A program made the translations under genes and the position numbers. The notes under the pieces are model-generated. The model had not been told where the DNA came from, made no database searches, and worked only from the letters and a program-made list of their open reading frames with translations. DNA of 64,000 nucleotides from positions 1-64,000 of the forward strand of contig DATFMP010000104.1 of the NCBI GenBank assembly GCA_035266845.1, written 5' to 3'. Position 1 is the first letter of the stretch; each line of letters begins with the position of its first letter. Source of the DNA: DATFMP01 sp035266845 (GTDB lineage: Bacteria; SAR324; JACQKK01). This document shows, piece after piece, positions 7,945 to 16,157 of this stretch.

Positions 7945-8310
7945 CTAGCTGCGCGGGGCCTTCGTGGTGTTGGCCGTAACCTTGGTGGCCAGTGCGTCGG
8001 AGCAGGCGTCCACGACGCGGTAATCGTCGGGATTGGTGTCCCAGGGCAGCTTGGCGTATTTGGCGGCCAGGTTGTGGCGGGCGTCGTAGTCCAGCGCGGC
8101 GGGATCGGCCACGTGCTGGCGGGCTAGCATCGCACAGGTCTTGGCCTCCTGATCCACCACGGTGTTCTTCACGTCGGTCTGGACGGTGCCGGAGAGCACC
8201 TGCCAGCCGAGGTAGCCCGTGATGCTGGGCCCGGCGATCAGCCCGATGATGAGTCCCCACACGGCGGGCTTGACCCACGCCCAGCGGGACCCTTTGCCTT
8301 GACTATCCAT
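7945..8310 (-). CDS. Hypothetical single-span membrane protein
   Basis: 121 residues. One N-terminal transmembrane segment at about 13-38 (PAVWGLIIGLIAGPSITGYL) anchors an exported C-terminal domain of about 80 residues with two cysteines (C59 and C103) and an LPWDTNPDDYRVVDAC stretch. The two cysteines may form a disulfide in the periplasm. A GGAGG lies before the ATG at 8310. It is divergent from the CMD/ECF41 pair. I recognise no family function. Confidence 0.7.
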   Translation of the reverse strand: MDSQGKGSRWAWVKPAVWGLIIGLIAGPSITGYLGWQVLSGTVQTDVKNTVVDQEAKTCAMLARQHVADPAALDYDARHNLAAKYAKLPWDTNPDDYRVVDACSDALATKVTANTTKAPRS

Positions 8311-8503
8311 CGCAGTGCCTCCGGATTGGATGGGCATCCCGTCGCGGATGCCCGCGGTGACCGCAACGCGACGACTGGTGCCCCGGACGGGGCGCGGTGA
8401 GCTGCTTCTATGATTGGACAAGGCGCGCAGGTGCCGCGTTCAAGCCGGGCGGGCGCTTTTGCGCCGTTCGGGCGGGAAAGGCCGGGCGCGGTCGGCGGGC
8501 CGA

Positions 8504-8530
8504 TGTCACATAGGCGGGGGCTGCCTCGTC
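8504..8530 (+). promoter_or_regulatory. ECF41-type promoter
   Basis: TGTCACA (8504-8510), a spacer of exactly 16 bp, then CGTC (8527-8530). This is the promoter described for ECF41 sigma factors, as I recall it, and it lies about 75 bp upstream of the CMD-fold gene that is cotranscribed with an ECF41 sigma factor. Autoregulation is the natural inference. Confidence 0.75.
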
Positions 8531-8603
8531 CTGGGTGCAGAACCTCCGCGCAGGCCCGGTGCGGCCGTGCGGAACCGATGCCCCCTGTCTCCGAGGCACA
8601 ACG

Positions 8604-9149
8604 ATGCTAAAGTGGCTGATCCGGCGGCAGCTCGCCGCCTTCGAACGCACGTACGACTATGACATCGGCTATCTGCGCGAAATCCTGGAGGCGGACGTGG
8701 GCGCGGCGCTGAAGCTCCGCGGCATCCAGGCGCTGGGCCGCTACCGCAGGGGCGTGCCGCTGGCCCCGTGGTTCACCGCCAAGCTGATCGGCTCCATGCG
8801 CGAGGATTGCGGGCCGTGCACGCAACTGGTCGTGCGCATGGCGGAACGCACCGGCGTGGCGCCCACCGTGCTGCGTGCCGTGGTGGCCCGCGACCTGGCG
8901 GCGCTGCCGCCGGACGTGGCCCTGGCCTATCGCTTCGGCGAGGCCGCCATCGCGCACGAGGCGGCCGCCGATGGGCTGCGCGAGCAGGTGCTGGCCCGCT
9001 GGGGCGCGCAGGGGCTGGTTTCGCTCAGCTACGCACTCACTACCGGTCGGCTGTACCCCACGCTGAAATACGCGCTGGGCCATGGGCAGGCCTGCACGCG
9101 GGTGAACGTGGCCGGCAGCCTGGTGCCCGTGCTGCGGCCCGCCACATGA
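8604..9149 (+). CDS. AhpD/carboxymuconolactone decarboxylase-fold protein
   Basis: 181 residues, mostly helical. A C69-G-P-C72 pair preceded by an acidic residue (REDCGPCTQL) resembles the redox centre of AhpD-like and CMD-fold proteins. Genes of this class (carboxymuconolactone decarboxylase, oxidoreductase or epimerase, together called COE) are the usual partners and targets of ECF41 sigma factors. That fits the TGTCACA-N16-CGTC promoter upstream and the 4-bp ATGA overlap with the sigma gene. The reaction and substrate are unknown; a peroxidase or thiol-reductase role is an inference. Confidence 0.75.
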   Translation: MLKWLIRRQLAAFERTYDYDIGYLREILEADVGAALKLRGIQALGRYRRGVPLAPWFTAKLIGSMREDCGPCTQLVVRMAERTGVAPTVLRAVVARDLAALPPDVALAYRFGEAAIAHEAAADGLREQVLARWGAQGLVSLSYALTTGRLYPTLKYALGHGQACTRVNVAGSLVPVLRPAT

Positions 9150-10045
9150 GGTCGCCCGGCATGGACGAACCGCGCGACGACGCGGCCGCGGTATTCGAGG
9201 CCCACCGCACGCACCTGCGTGGCCTGGCCTATCGCATGCTGGGCTCCCTGGCCGATGCGGAGGACGTGGTGCAGGAGGCTTGGCTGCGCTGGCATGCCGC
9301 TGACCGCGATGCCGTGCAGGAGCCGCGCGCATACCTGACGCGCGTCGTCACGCGGCTGTGCCTGGACCAGCTCAAGTCCGCCCGTGTGCGGCGCGAGCGC
9401 TACGTGGGCCCGTGGCTGCCCGAGCCTGTGCTGGACGAGGCCGCGCTGGCCGCGGAGACCCACAGCGTCTACGCGCACGACGTCTCGGTGGCCCTGCTGC
9501 TGGCGCTGCAGCGCCTCTCGCCGCTGGAGCGCGCGGCCTTCCTGCTGCACGACGTGTTCGACGTGGACTTTGGCGAGGTGGCGGCGATGCTGGGCCGGGG
9601 CGAGGCGGCTTGCCGCCAGCTCGCGGCGCGGGCGCGCGCCCACGTGCGGGCCGAGCGCCCGCGCTTCGAGGTCTCGCCGGAGGAGGGCCAGCGCCTGGTG
9701 GAGGCCTTCCTGGCCGCGGCAGGCACGGGCGATGCCGGTAGCTTCGCGCGCCTGCTGGCCCAGGATGTGGTGATGCACACGGACGGCGGCGGCAAGAAGT
9801 CCGCGGCCCTGAAGCTGGTGCGGGGCCAGGCCCGCATCGCGAACTTTCTGGCCGTGCAGGCCCGCCGGCGGCAGGCGCGGGGCGAGGCCGAGGTGCGCCG
9901 GGTGCACATCAACGGGCTGCCCGGCCTCGTCATCTCGGAGGTGGACGGCTCGGTGCAGACCCTGGCCCTGGAGGCCCGCGACGGCCTCATCGCCGCAATC
10001 TACGTCGTGCGCAATCCGGACAAGCTGCGCCACATCGCCTCGTAG
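9146..10045 (+). CDS. ECF41-family sigma factor with SnoaL-like C-terminal regulator
   Basis: 299 residues. Sigma region 2 occupies about 12-80 (YRMLGSLADAEDVVQEAWLRW) and region 4 about 110-170. From about 180 to the end there is a SnoaL/NTF2-like extension. All three ECF41 signature motifs are present: WLPEP at 90-94 in the linker, DGGGK at 213-217, and NPDKL at 290-294. In this group the C-terminal extension replaces a separate anti-sigma factor and tunes activity. The ATG at 9146 overlaps the CMD gene stop by 4 bp; an ATG five codons later is an alternative. The inducing signal is unknown. Confidence 0.93.
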   Translation: MRSPGMDEPRDDAAAVFEAHRTHLRGLAYRMLGSLADAEDVVQEAWLRWHAADRDAVQEPRAYLTRVVTRLCLDQLKSARVRRERYVGPWLPEPVLDEAALAAETHSVYAHDVSVALLLALQRLSPLERAAFLLHDVFDVDFGEVAAMLGRGEAACRQLAARARAHVRAERPRFEVSPEEGQRLVEAFLAAAGTGDAGSFARLLAQDVVMHTDGGGKKSAALKLVRGQARIANFLAVQARRRQARGEAEVRRVHINGLPGLVISEVDGSVQTLALEARDGLIAAIYVVRNPDKLRHIAS

Positions 10046-10075
10046 GCTGGGCGCCCCCTGTGCATCCAGCCCAGC
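10046..10075. terminator. Hairpin between convergent sigma factor and ATPase genes
   Basis: GCTGGGC (10046-10052) pairs with GCCCAGC (10069-10075), directly after the sigma factor stop codon, in an 81-bp convergent gap. No U-run. Confidence 0.4.
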
Positions 10076-10126
10076 GCCCGGTGGCGCGGTCGTTCCCGCC
10101 CACGCTCGATGCCCTGGCAAGCTGGG

Positions 10127-12583
10127 CTAGCCCCTGTGCAGGGAGACGTGGACGCGTTCCATGTGGCGGGCGTGGCCGGCCAGCCCCGTGCGCAGCAGGC
10201 GATAGGTGGCCACCTTCACCACGTCGTTGACCAGCATCCACGCCAGCGCATAGCCCCAGACGGCCAGGGCATAGCCCCAGCCGATGGGGGTGACGAACCA
10301 GCCGTAGACGGCAGCCAGGGTGCCCAGCACCTGCGTGGCCTCCGTGGTCACCAGCAGCCGCCAGCTCGGCCACGGGCGCTTCCACAGCGAACCGGCGTTG
10401 CGCGTGATGTAGATCGTGAGATGCCCGGCTACCAGCAGCTTGAGGAAGATCAGCGTCTGGATGGTGGGCTGCGGCAGGTGCAGGTACTCCTCGGCGATCC
10501 AGAACAGCCCGAACGAGGCCATCACGCCCGCGATGCCCAGCACCACGCCGATGGAGAGCACGCGGTGCATGTCCCAGCGCACGGGCCGCGCGGCCACCGG
10601 CGCGTTGTCGTAGGCGATCATCATGATCGGAAAGTCGTTGAGGATCGCCAGCAGCACGATCATCACCGCCGTGACCGGGTAGAAGCGGAACACGAGGATG
10701 GACAGCGTCATGAACAGCAGCACGCGCACCGTCTCCGCGATGCGGTACGCCGCGTAGGCGGTCATGCGCTCGAAGATGCGTCGCGCCTCCTCCACCGCGC
10801 TGATGATGACGGAGAGGCCGGGCGCCGTGAGCACGATATCCGCCGCGGCGCGCGCCGCGTCCGCGGCCCCGCTGACGGCAATGCCGACGTCCGCCTGCTT
10901 GAGCGCGGGGGCGTCGTTCACGCCGTCGCCGGTCATGCCCACGATGTGCCCGGCGCCCTGCAGCGCCTGCACGATATTGTATTTGTGCTCCGGGAACACT
11001 TGCGCCACGCCGTCCAGCGTTTCCATCGGCGTGGTCCACTGCGGGGAGCCGGGGGCGGCGGTGGCGCCGCCCAGCACCTCCTCGGCCGTGCGCACGTTGG
11101 GACCGAGGTTGAGCTGCCCGGCCATCTCGCGCGCGATGGCCAGGTGGTCGCCCGTGACCATGATGATCCTCAACCCCATGCGCCGGGCCGCAGCGATGGT
11201 TGCGGCGGAATCCTCGCGGGGCGGATCGAAGAAGGGCAGTAACCCCAGGAACTGCCAGTCGCCGCCAGGCTCCGTTTGCGCCACGCCCAGCGTGCGGAAG
11301 CCCTTGGCGGCGAAGGCGTTCACCTCGTGCTCCACCCGCTCGTGCAGAGCCGCGTCGGCCTCCACCAGCGTGAGGATCACCTGAGGTGCACCCTTGGCCA
11401 CGCGGAAGCGCGCCTCGCCGCGCTGCACCTCCGCCTCGGCGCGCTTGCGCACGGGGTCGAAGGGCTGGAAGCCCACCACGCGATCGTCCTGCGTCAGCCC
11501 GGCCGGTGCCGCTTGGAGCACCGCCTGGTCCATCGCGTCCGGCGCCTCGTGCTCGCAGGTGAGGGCCGCCGCGCGGAGCAGCGCGTCGCCGTCAGCCGCG
11601 GCGAACAGGGCGGGCTCGCCCAGGGCCAGCCGGTTCTGGGTCAGCGTGCCCGTCTTGTCCGAGCACAGCACGTCCATGCCGGCCATTTCCTCGATGGAGA
11701 CCAGCCGCGAGACGATGGCCTGCATGCGGGCCAGCACCGAGGCGCCCACGGCCATCGTCACGGACAGCACGGCCGGCAGCGCCACGGGGATGGCGGCCAC
11801 GGTGAGGATCAGCGCAAAGAGCAGGGTGTCCACCAGCGGGGCATGGTGGAACAGTTCCACGGTGAGGATCAGCACCACCAGCCCCAACGTGGCCAGGATC
11901 AGGAAGTTGCCGATCTTGAGCACGGCCTGCTGGAAGTGCGAGACGGCCCCGGCCGTCTCCACCAGCCGCGCCGTGCGGCCGAAGTAGGTTTCCATGCCGG
12001 TCGCGGTGACCCGCCCCGTCATCTCGCCCAGGCGCACCACGGAGCCGGAATAGGCCACGTCGCCCACGTTCTTGTCCACGGGCAGGGACTCCCCCGTGAG
12101 CGCGGACTGGTCGATGCTGAGGTAATCGCCCGCCGCCAGTTGCAGGTCGGCCGGCACGATGTTGCCCAGCTTGATGCGCACCACGTCGCCCGGCACCAGC
12201 TCCCGCGCCGGCACGTCCCGCCACTGCCCGTCGCGCAGCACGCGGGCCGTGAGGGCCAAGCGCTCCTTGAGGGCCTCGATCGCGCTGTCGGCCTTGTGCT
12301 CCTGCCAGAAGCTCACGGTTGCGTTCACCACCAGCATGGCCAGGATGATGGCGAAGTCCACCCAGTGCTTCGCCGCGCCGGAGAGCACCAGCGCGATCTC
12401 GATCATCCAGGGGATGGGCCCCCACAGCAGCGAGAGCAGTTTGCGCAGGCCGCTGACCCGCACTTCCTGGATCGCATTGGGCCCGTAGCGCGTCAGGCGC
12501 TCGGCCGCGGCCTGCGCGGTGAGGCCCTGCTCCAGGTCGGTTTCTGGCAGCGGGGTGGGGGCGGGGCGGGATTCGGCTTGCAT
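10127..12583 (-). CDS. P-type H+-ATPase (type IIIA, plasma-membrane proton pump)
   Basis: 818 residues. Cation-ATPase N-domain first, then the actuator TGES at 163-166. The phosphorylated Asp is D309 in CSDKTGTLTQN, MTGDGVNDAPAL forms the hinge, and a C-terminal membrane block holds ILNDFPIMMIAYDNA in the M6 region. That order and the short N-domain fit proton-efflux ATPases of the PMA/AHA type and their bacterial and archaeal relatives. The enzyme would export protons at ATP expense. No long autoinhibitory tail is present. The ATG at 12583 starts where family proteins start. With nhaA nearby, it suggests attention to pH and ion balance. Confidence 0.92.
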   Translation of the reverse strand: MQAESRPAPTPLPETDLEQGLTAQAAAERLTRYGPNAIQEVRVSGLRKLLSLLWGPIPWMIEIALVLSGAAKHWVDFAIILAMLVVNATVSFWQEHKADSAIEALKERLALTARVLRDGQWRDVPARELVPGDVVRIKLGNIVPADLQLAAGDYLSIDQSALTGESLPVDKNVGDVAYSGSVVRLGEMTGRVTATGMETYFGRTARLVETAGAVSHFQQAVLKIGNFLILATLGLVVLILTVELFHHAPLVDTLLFALILTVAAIPVALPAVLSVTMAVGASVLARMQAIVSRLVSIEEMAGMDVLCSDKTGTLTQNRLALGEPALFAAADGDALLRAAALTCEHEAPDAMDQAVLQAAPAGLTQDDRVVGFQPFDPVRKRAEAEVQRGEARFRVAKGAPQVILTLVEADAALHERVEHEVNAFAAKGFRTLGVAQTEPGGDWQFLGLLPFFDPPREDSAATIAAARRMGLRIIMVTGDHLAIAREMAGQLNLGPNVRTAEEVLGGATAAPGSPQWTTPMETLDGVAQVFPEHKYNIVQALQGAGHIVGMTGDGVNDAPALKQADVGIAVSGAADAARAAADIVLTAPGLSVIISAVEEARRIFERMTAYAAYRIAETVRVLLFMTLSILVFRFYPVTAVMIVLLAILNDFPIMMIAYDNAPVAARPVRWDMHRVLSIGVVLGIAGVMASFGLFWIAEEYLHLPQPTIQTLIFLKLLVAGHLTIYITRNAGSLWKRPWPSWRLLVTTEATQVLGTLAAVYGWFVTPIGWGYALAVWGYALAWMLVNDVVKVATYRLLRTGLAGHARHMERVHVSLHRG

Positions 12584-12815
12584 GGGCAGCGGGCCGCAGC
12601 GGCGCACGCTTGGCGGCCGGTGAGTGCGGGGCGGCAGGCCAGACGCCTGCGTTCTCATTGTAGCGCCGCATTGGCAGGCGCGCAGCCCCGTCTCGTCCCG
12701 TACCGACTCCGCCCGTGCCGTTCGTCGTGCGGGCGCCGGCCAAAGACTTGCGGCCGGCGGGTGCGCCTGATTGGATGCAGACAGGAGCCACGTCGCCTCA
12801 TCGGGAGGAGCCGCC

Positions 12816-13436
12816 ATGACAGGCGAGGGCAGCGACAAGAGCGAACGGTACTTCCCGGCCACGGGAATGCCGGACCGGGACTGGTGGCAGGCGCTGTGGC
12901 CCGATCCGGACGCGATGCTGCGCAAGGTGGGGGCCGCTCCGGGCCTGCGCGTCATCGACCTGTGCTGCGGCGATGGCTATTTCACGGCGCCCCTGGCCCG
13001 CATCGTGGCGCCAGAGCCGGTGATCGCGCTGGACCTCTCCGCGGAGATGCTGCGGCAGGCCAGGGCCGAGGCGGCCGCGCAGGGGGTGAGTAACGTCACC
13101 TTCCTGGAGGGCGACGCGCGGGATCTGCCACGGCTGGTTACGGAGCCCGCAGACCTCGTGCTCATCGCCAACACCTTCCATGGCGTGCCGGACAAGGCCG
13201 GACTCGCCCAGGCGGTGCGGCAGGTGCTCGCACCGCACGGACGCTTCGTGGTGATCAACTGGCACGCAATCCCGCGCGAGCAGACGACCGTGCTGGGCCA
13301 ACCGCGCGGACCGCGCAGCGACCTGCGCATGACGCCGGCGTCCGTCATGGAGGCGGTGCGGCCCGCGGTCTTCCGGCAGGTCGAGGTCGTGGAGCTGCCC
13401 CCGTACCACTACGGCATCATTCTGACGCCTGCGTGA
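12816..13436 (+). CDS. SAM-dependent methyltransferase, class I
   Basis: 206 residues. Motif I is VIDLCCGDGYFT, the acidic ribose-binding residue sits in IALDLS, and FLEGDARDLP corresponds to motif II. A late VINWHAIPREQT segment replaces the common post-motif loop. The fold is that of small-molecule methyltransferases of the UbiE/Methyltransf_11 class; the substrate is not predictable. GGGAGGAG lies five bases before the ATG at 12816. Its last 20 bases overlap the 3' end of the convergent cyclase gene. Confidence 0.8.
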   Translation: MTGEGSDKSERYFPATGMPDRDWWQALWPDPDAMLRKVGAAPGLRVIDLCCGDGYFTAPLARIVAPEPVIALDLSAEMLRQARAEAAAQGVSNVTFLEGDARDLPRLVTEPADLVLIANTFHGVPDKAGLAQAVRQVLAPHGRFVVINWHAIPREQTTVLGQPRGPRSDLRMTPASVMEAVRPAVFRQVEVVELPPYHYGIILTPA

Positions 13437-15417
13437 GGGTGCTTTGCCTCGCCGGCCCCGCGTCCCGCAGGTCTGGCAGGTCGCCCGCAGCGGGCACCAG
13501 CACCACCGGCAGCGGCTCGCTGACCCCACGGATGGGGATGGCCTTGCGCTCGAAGCCCTCCAGCGCCCCGCCGGCATGGGCCGCCACGGCGGCCGAGGCG
13601 ATGAGCTGCACGCCGTGCTCCTTGGTGGCGCTCTCCAGGCGGCTGGCCACGTTCACGGTCTCGCCGATGGCCGTGAGGGTCGTGGCCTGCCGGTAGCCCA
13701 TGCGCCCCACGATGGCGGGCCCCGCATGGATGCCCATGCCCATGCGCAGCGGTTGCCCCAGCTCCGCCGTGAGCCGCGCGTTCAGCACCTCCAGCCGCCC
13801 GGCCATGGCGCGCGTGGCGGCCAGTGCGTCCCGGCAGCCGCGCTCCAGGCCGGACTGAATGCCGAACAGTGCCATGATGCCGTCGCCGATGAACTTGTCC
13901 AGGTGCCCGCCCTCCGCCTCGATCACGGCGCCCATGGCCTGGAAGTACTGGTTGAGCAGGTGCACCACGTCGTATGGCAGCTTGCCCTCGGATAGGCTGG
14001 TGAAGCCCCGCAGGTCACAGAACAGCACCGCGATCTCCTGCTCCGCGCCGAACACGAACTGGTCGTAGGGCCCGGCCTGGCTGGCCCGCGCGTTGGGCGC
14101 CACCAGCGTGCTTACGGCGAGGTCCGCACGCGGGCGAATCTGGCAGGCCAGCCGCACCGCCGTCGGGGCGCCGATGCGCTCCAGGGCGCGGCGCTCGCGC
14201 TCCCCGGGAGGCGGCAGGCCCTCCAAGCCAGCCTCGATGCGCACGCGGCACGTCGTGCAGCGGGCCCGCCCGCCGCACACGGAGGCGTGCGGGATGCCCG
14301 CCGCGCGGCTCGCCTCCAGCACCGTCGCGCCCAGCGGCACGGAGGAGACCCGGCCATCGGGATAGCGCACGCGCACGACGCCCCGCCGGCGCCGCCACAC
14401 CTGCAGGCCCCAGCGCAGCGTGAACACCCCCACCACCAGCACCGCCGCCAGGATCAGCCCCACCTCCTGGGCGTAGTAGCGGGTGGCCAGGCCCTGCTTG
14501 CTGAGCAGCGCCACCCCGCCGGACTCGTCGTAGCCGAACAGCAGGTAGCGCGCCTCGCCCGAGCCTGCCTGACCGCCCCCCGCTGCCGAGCCCCCATAGC
14601 TGCCGTAATCCCCAGTGCCCCCATAGTCGCTGCCGGCACCGGAACCGCCGCTGCCATACTCGCCCCCGCCGGAACCTCCGCCGCTGCCGTAGTCGCCATA
14701 GCTGCCATAGTCGCTGCCCCCACCGGAGCCGCTGCCGTAGTCGCCGTACGCTCCAGAGCTGCTGGAGCCGCTGCCGTAGTCGCCATAGCCGTCGGAGGGA
14801 CTGGCCGCAGCAGGGGCCTGCGCGCGCTGGGCGAGCACCTCGGCCTTGGCGTCGGCGGCGCCGTTCCAGGCGCCCAGCCATGCCAGCACGGGCAGCAGCA
14901 GGGCCACGGTGTAGAGCAGCGGCACCCAGCGTCGGTACCAGGGGCGCATGCGCAGCCAGAAGTGGATGCCCATGCACCCGTGGCTCCAGGCCAGGGCGAT
15001 GAGGATGGTCTGGCGCCACCAGGCATCGGGCCAGATGTAGAGCAGCACGTAGAAGTACGTGTCCTTCAGGCCCGCGTGCAGGTTCATGCCGTAGGTTTCC
15101 AGGCCGTGCACCGTGACGAAGAACAACGTGCACAGGCCGAGCAGCAGCCGCACGATCTCCCAGGTGGGCATGCGCATCGTCGTGCGCAGCACCTGCCGCC
15201 CCAGCACCAGCGTCAGGTGCAGCGCGGCGGCGGTGAGCAGCACCGTGGCGCCGGGCAGGCTGCGCCAGAAGCCCAGAAACCACGTGCGCCCGGCCTCCTG
15301 GGCATCCAGCGAGATCAGGCCCAGGCTGTGGTTGAGCAGGTGCGTGGACACGAAGGTGAACAGGATCAACCCCGTGACCAGCCGCAGCCGTGCGATCCAG
15401 TCGGCACTGCGTGCCAT
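13417..15417 (-). CDS. Membrane 2Fe-2S ferredoxin / class III adenylate cyclase with Tyr-Gly-rich loop
   Basis: 666 residues. Five or so membrane spans (about 12-32, 53-75, 88-106, 133-152, 165-184) carry several His residues, then residues 208-288 form a Gly/Ser/Tyr-rich tract of repeated YGDYGSG-like units. A further span (about 318-338) leads into a plant/adrenodoxin-type ferredoxin domain with C381, C387, C390 and C425. The catalytic cyclase domain (about 460-635) keeps metal-binding D468 (FCDLRGFT) and D512 (FIGDG), substrate Lys508, and the transition-state pair N589/R593 (NVASRLE). A Thr (T582) at the second substrate-specifying position suggests a class IIIb cyclase. A redox signal probably controls cAMP synthesis. 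Divergent from marR. Confidence 0.9.
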   Translation of the reverse strand: MARSADWIARLRLVTGLILFTFVSTHLLNHSLGLISLDAQEAGRTWFLGFWRSLPGATVLLTAAALHLTLVLGRQVLRTTMRMPTWEIVRLLLGLCTLFFVTVHGLETYGMNLHAGLKDTYFYVLLYIWPDAWWRQTILIALAWSHGCMGIHFWLRMRPWYRRWVPLLYTVALLLPVLAWLGAWNGAADAKAEVLAQRAQAPAAASPSDGYGDYGSGSSSSGAYGDYGSGSGGGSDYGSYGDYGSGGGSGGGEYGSGGSGAGSDYGGTGDYGSYGGSAAGGGQAGSGEARYLLFGYDESGGVALLSKQGLATRYYAQEVGLILAAVLVVGVFTLRWGLQVWRRRRGVVRVRYPDGRVSSVPLGATVLEASRAAGIPHASVCGGRARCTTCRVRIEAGLEGLPPPGERERRALERIGAPTAVRLACQIRPRADLAVSTLVAPNARASQAGPYDQFVFGAEQEIAVLFCDLRGFTSLSEGKLPYDVVHLLNQYFQAMGAVIEAEGGHLDKFIGDGIMALFGIQSGLERGCRDALAATRAMAGRLEVLNARLTAELGQPLRMGMGIHAGPAIVGRMGYRQATTLTAIGETVNVASRLESATKEHGVQLIASAAVAAHAGGALEGFERKAIPIRGVSEPLPVVLVPAAGDLPDLRDAGPARQSTLTQASE
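14554..14796 (-). repeat. Minisatellite encoding Tyr-Gly-rich low-complexity tract
   Basis: Within the ferredoxin-cyclase gene. Imperfect repeats of a GCTGCCGTAGTCGCC-like unit (read on the + strand) encode YGDYGSG and related words over about 80 codons. Spacing of units is irregular, as expected of replication slippage. The tract would lie on the periplasmic face between two membrane spans. Confidence 0.75.
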
Positions 15418-15604
15418 CGTCGCGTCGCCTGTGCTGGAGTGGATGCGGTGCCGCCGGCCCGGTAACCCCACCGGGCCGGCGGATATGCGGGCATTGTTAG
15501 CGTCATTCCGGCACGATTTCCAGGTCCCGCTGCGCACCGAGCCGGCCGTGCGTGTGCCGCCGCAATGCCCCGGAGCGATTCTGAGCCGAAATGAATTGCT
15601 AAGC

Positions 15605-15633
15605 TTGCTCATGATATGCGTGCTGCATATACT
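15605..15633 (+). promoter_or_regulatory. marR promoter with overlapping palindromic operator
   Basis: TTGCTC (15605-15610), a 17-bp spacer and TATACT (15628-15633) form a sigma-70-type promoter. An inverted repeat ATATGC-N5-GCATAT (15614-15630) spans the spacer and enters the -10 element, where bound MarR would block polymerase. The predicted start point, seven bases after the -10, falls on the A of the marR ATG. Confidence 0.65.
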
Positions 15634-15639
15634 AACCGG

Positions 15640-16119
15640 ATGAACAAAGCGGACCTGAATCGTCGTTTCGGCTTTCTGCTGCACGACATTTCGCGCCTGA
15701 TGAAGCGGCGCTTCGACCGGCGGGCCGAGCAGGTGGGCCTGACGCGGGCGCAGTGGTCGGTGGTGGCGCACCTGTACCGGCAGGAGGGCGTGAACCAAGC
15801 CACCCTGGCGGACTGGCTGGACATCAAGCAGATCACGCTGGCGCGCTTGGCGGACCGCCTGGAGGCGGCCGGCTGGCTGGAGCGGCGCCCGCATCCCGGC
15901 GACCGGCGGGCCAAGTGCGTGTACCTGACCGACAAGGCCCACGCGCAGGTGGAGCAGATGCGGACGCTGGCGGACGAGGTGCAAGAGGAGGCGCTGCACG
16001 GTGTGAGTCCGGAACACCGGGCACTGCTGATCGACCTGCTGCTGCAGGTGAAGGACAACCTGATTTCCGCCCAGAATGGCGAACGCCCGGCGCCCCAAGC
16101 CGCCCCGCTGCCGCTGAAG
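15640..16119 (+). CDS. MarR-family repressor (extent 15640-16122)
   Basis: 160 residues; the coding region including its TGA runs to 16122. Winged helix-turn-helix of the MarR fold: recognition region at about 52-75 (QATLADWLDIKQITLARLAD) and the wing with PGDRRAKCVYLT. It heads an operon with emrA and emrB, overlapping or abutting emrA. MarR proteins of this arrangement repress the pump until an aromatic or phenolic ligand binds. The start at 15640 was preferred over an in-frame codon at 15616 because the latter lies inside the operator and upstream of the predicted transcription start; the mRNA would then be leaderless. Confidence 0.9.
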
Positions 16120-16157
16120 TGAACCCCGGAACCCCTGTTGATGGTGATGACAGCGAC

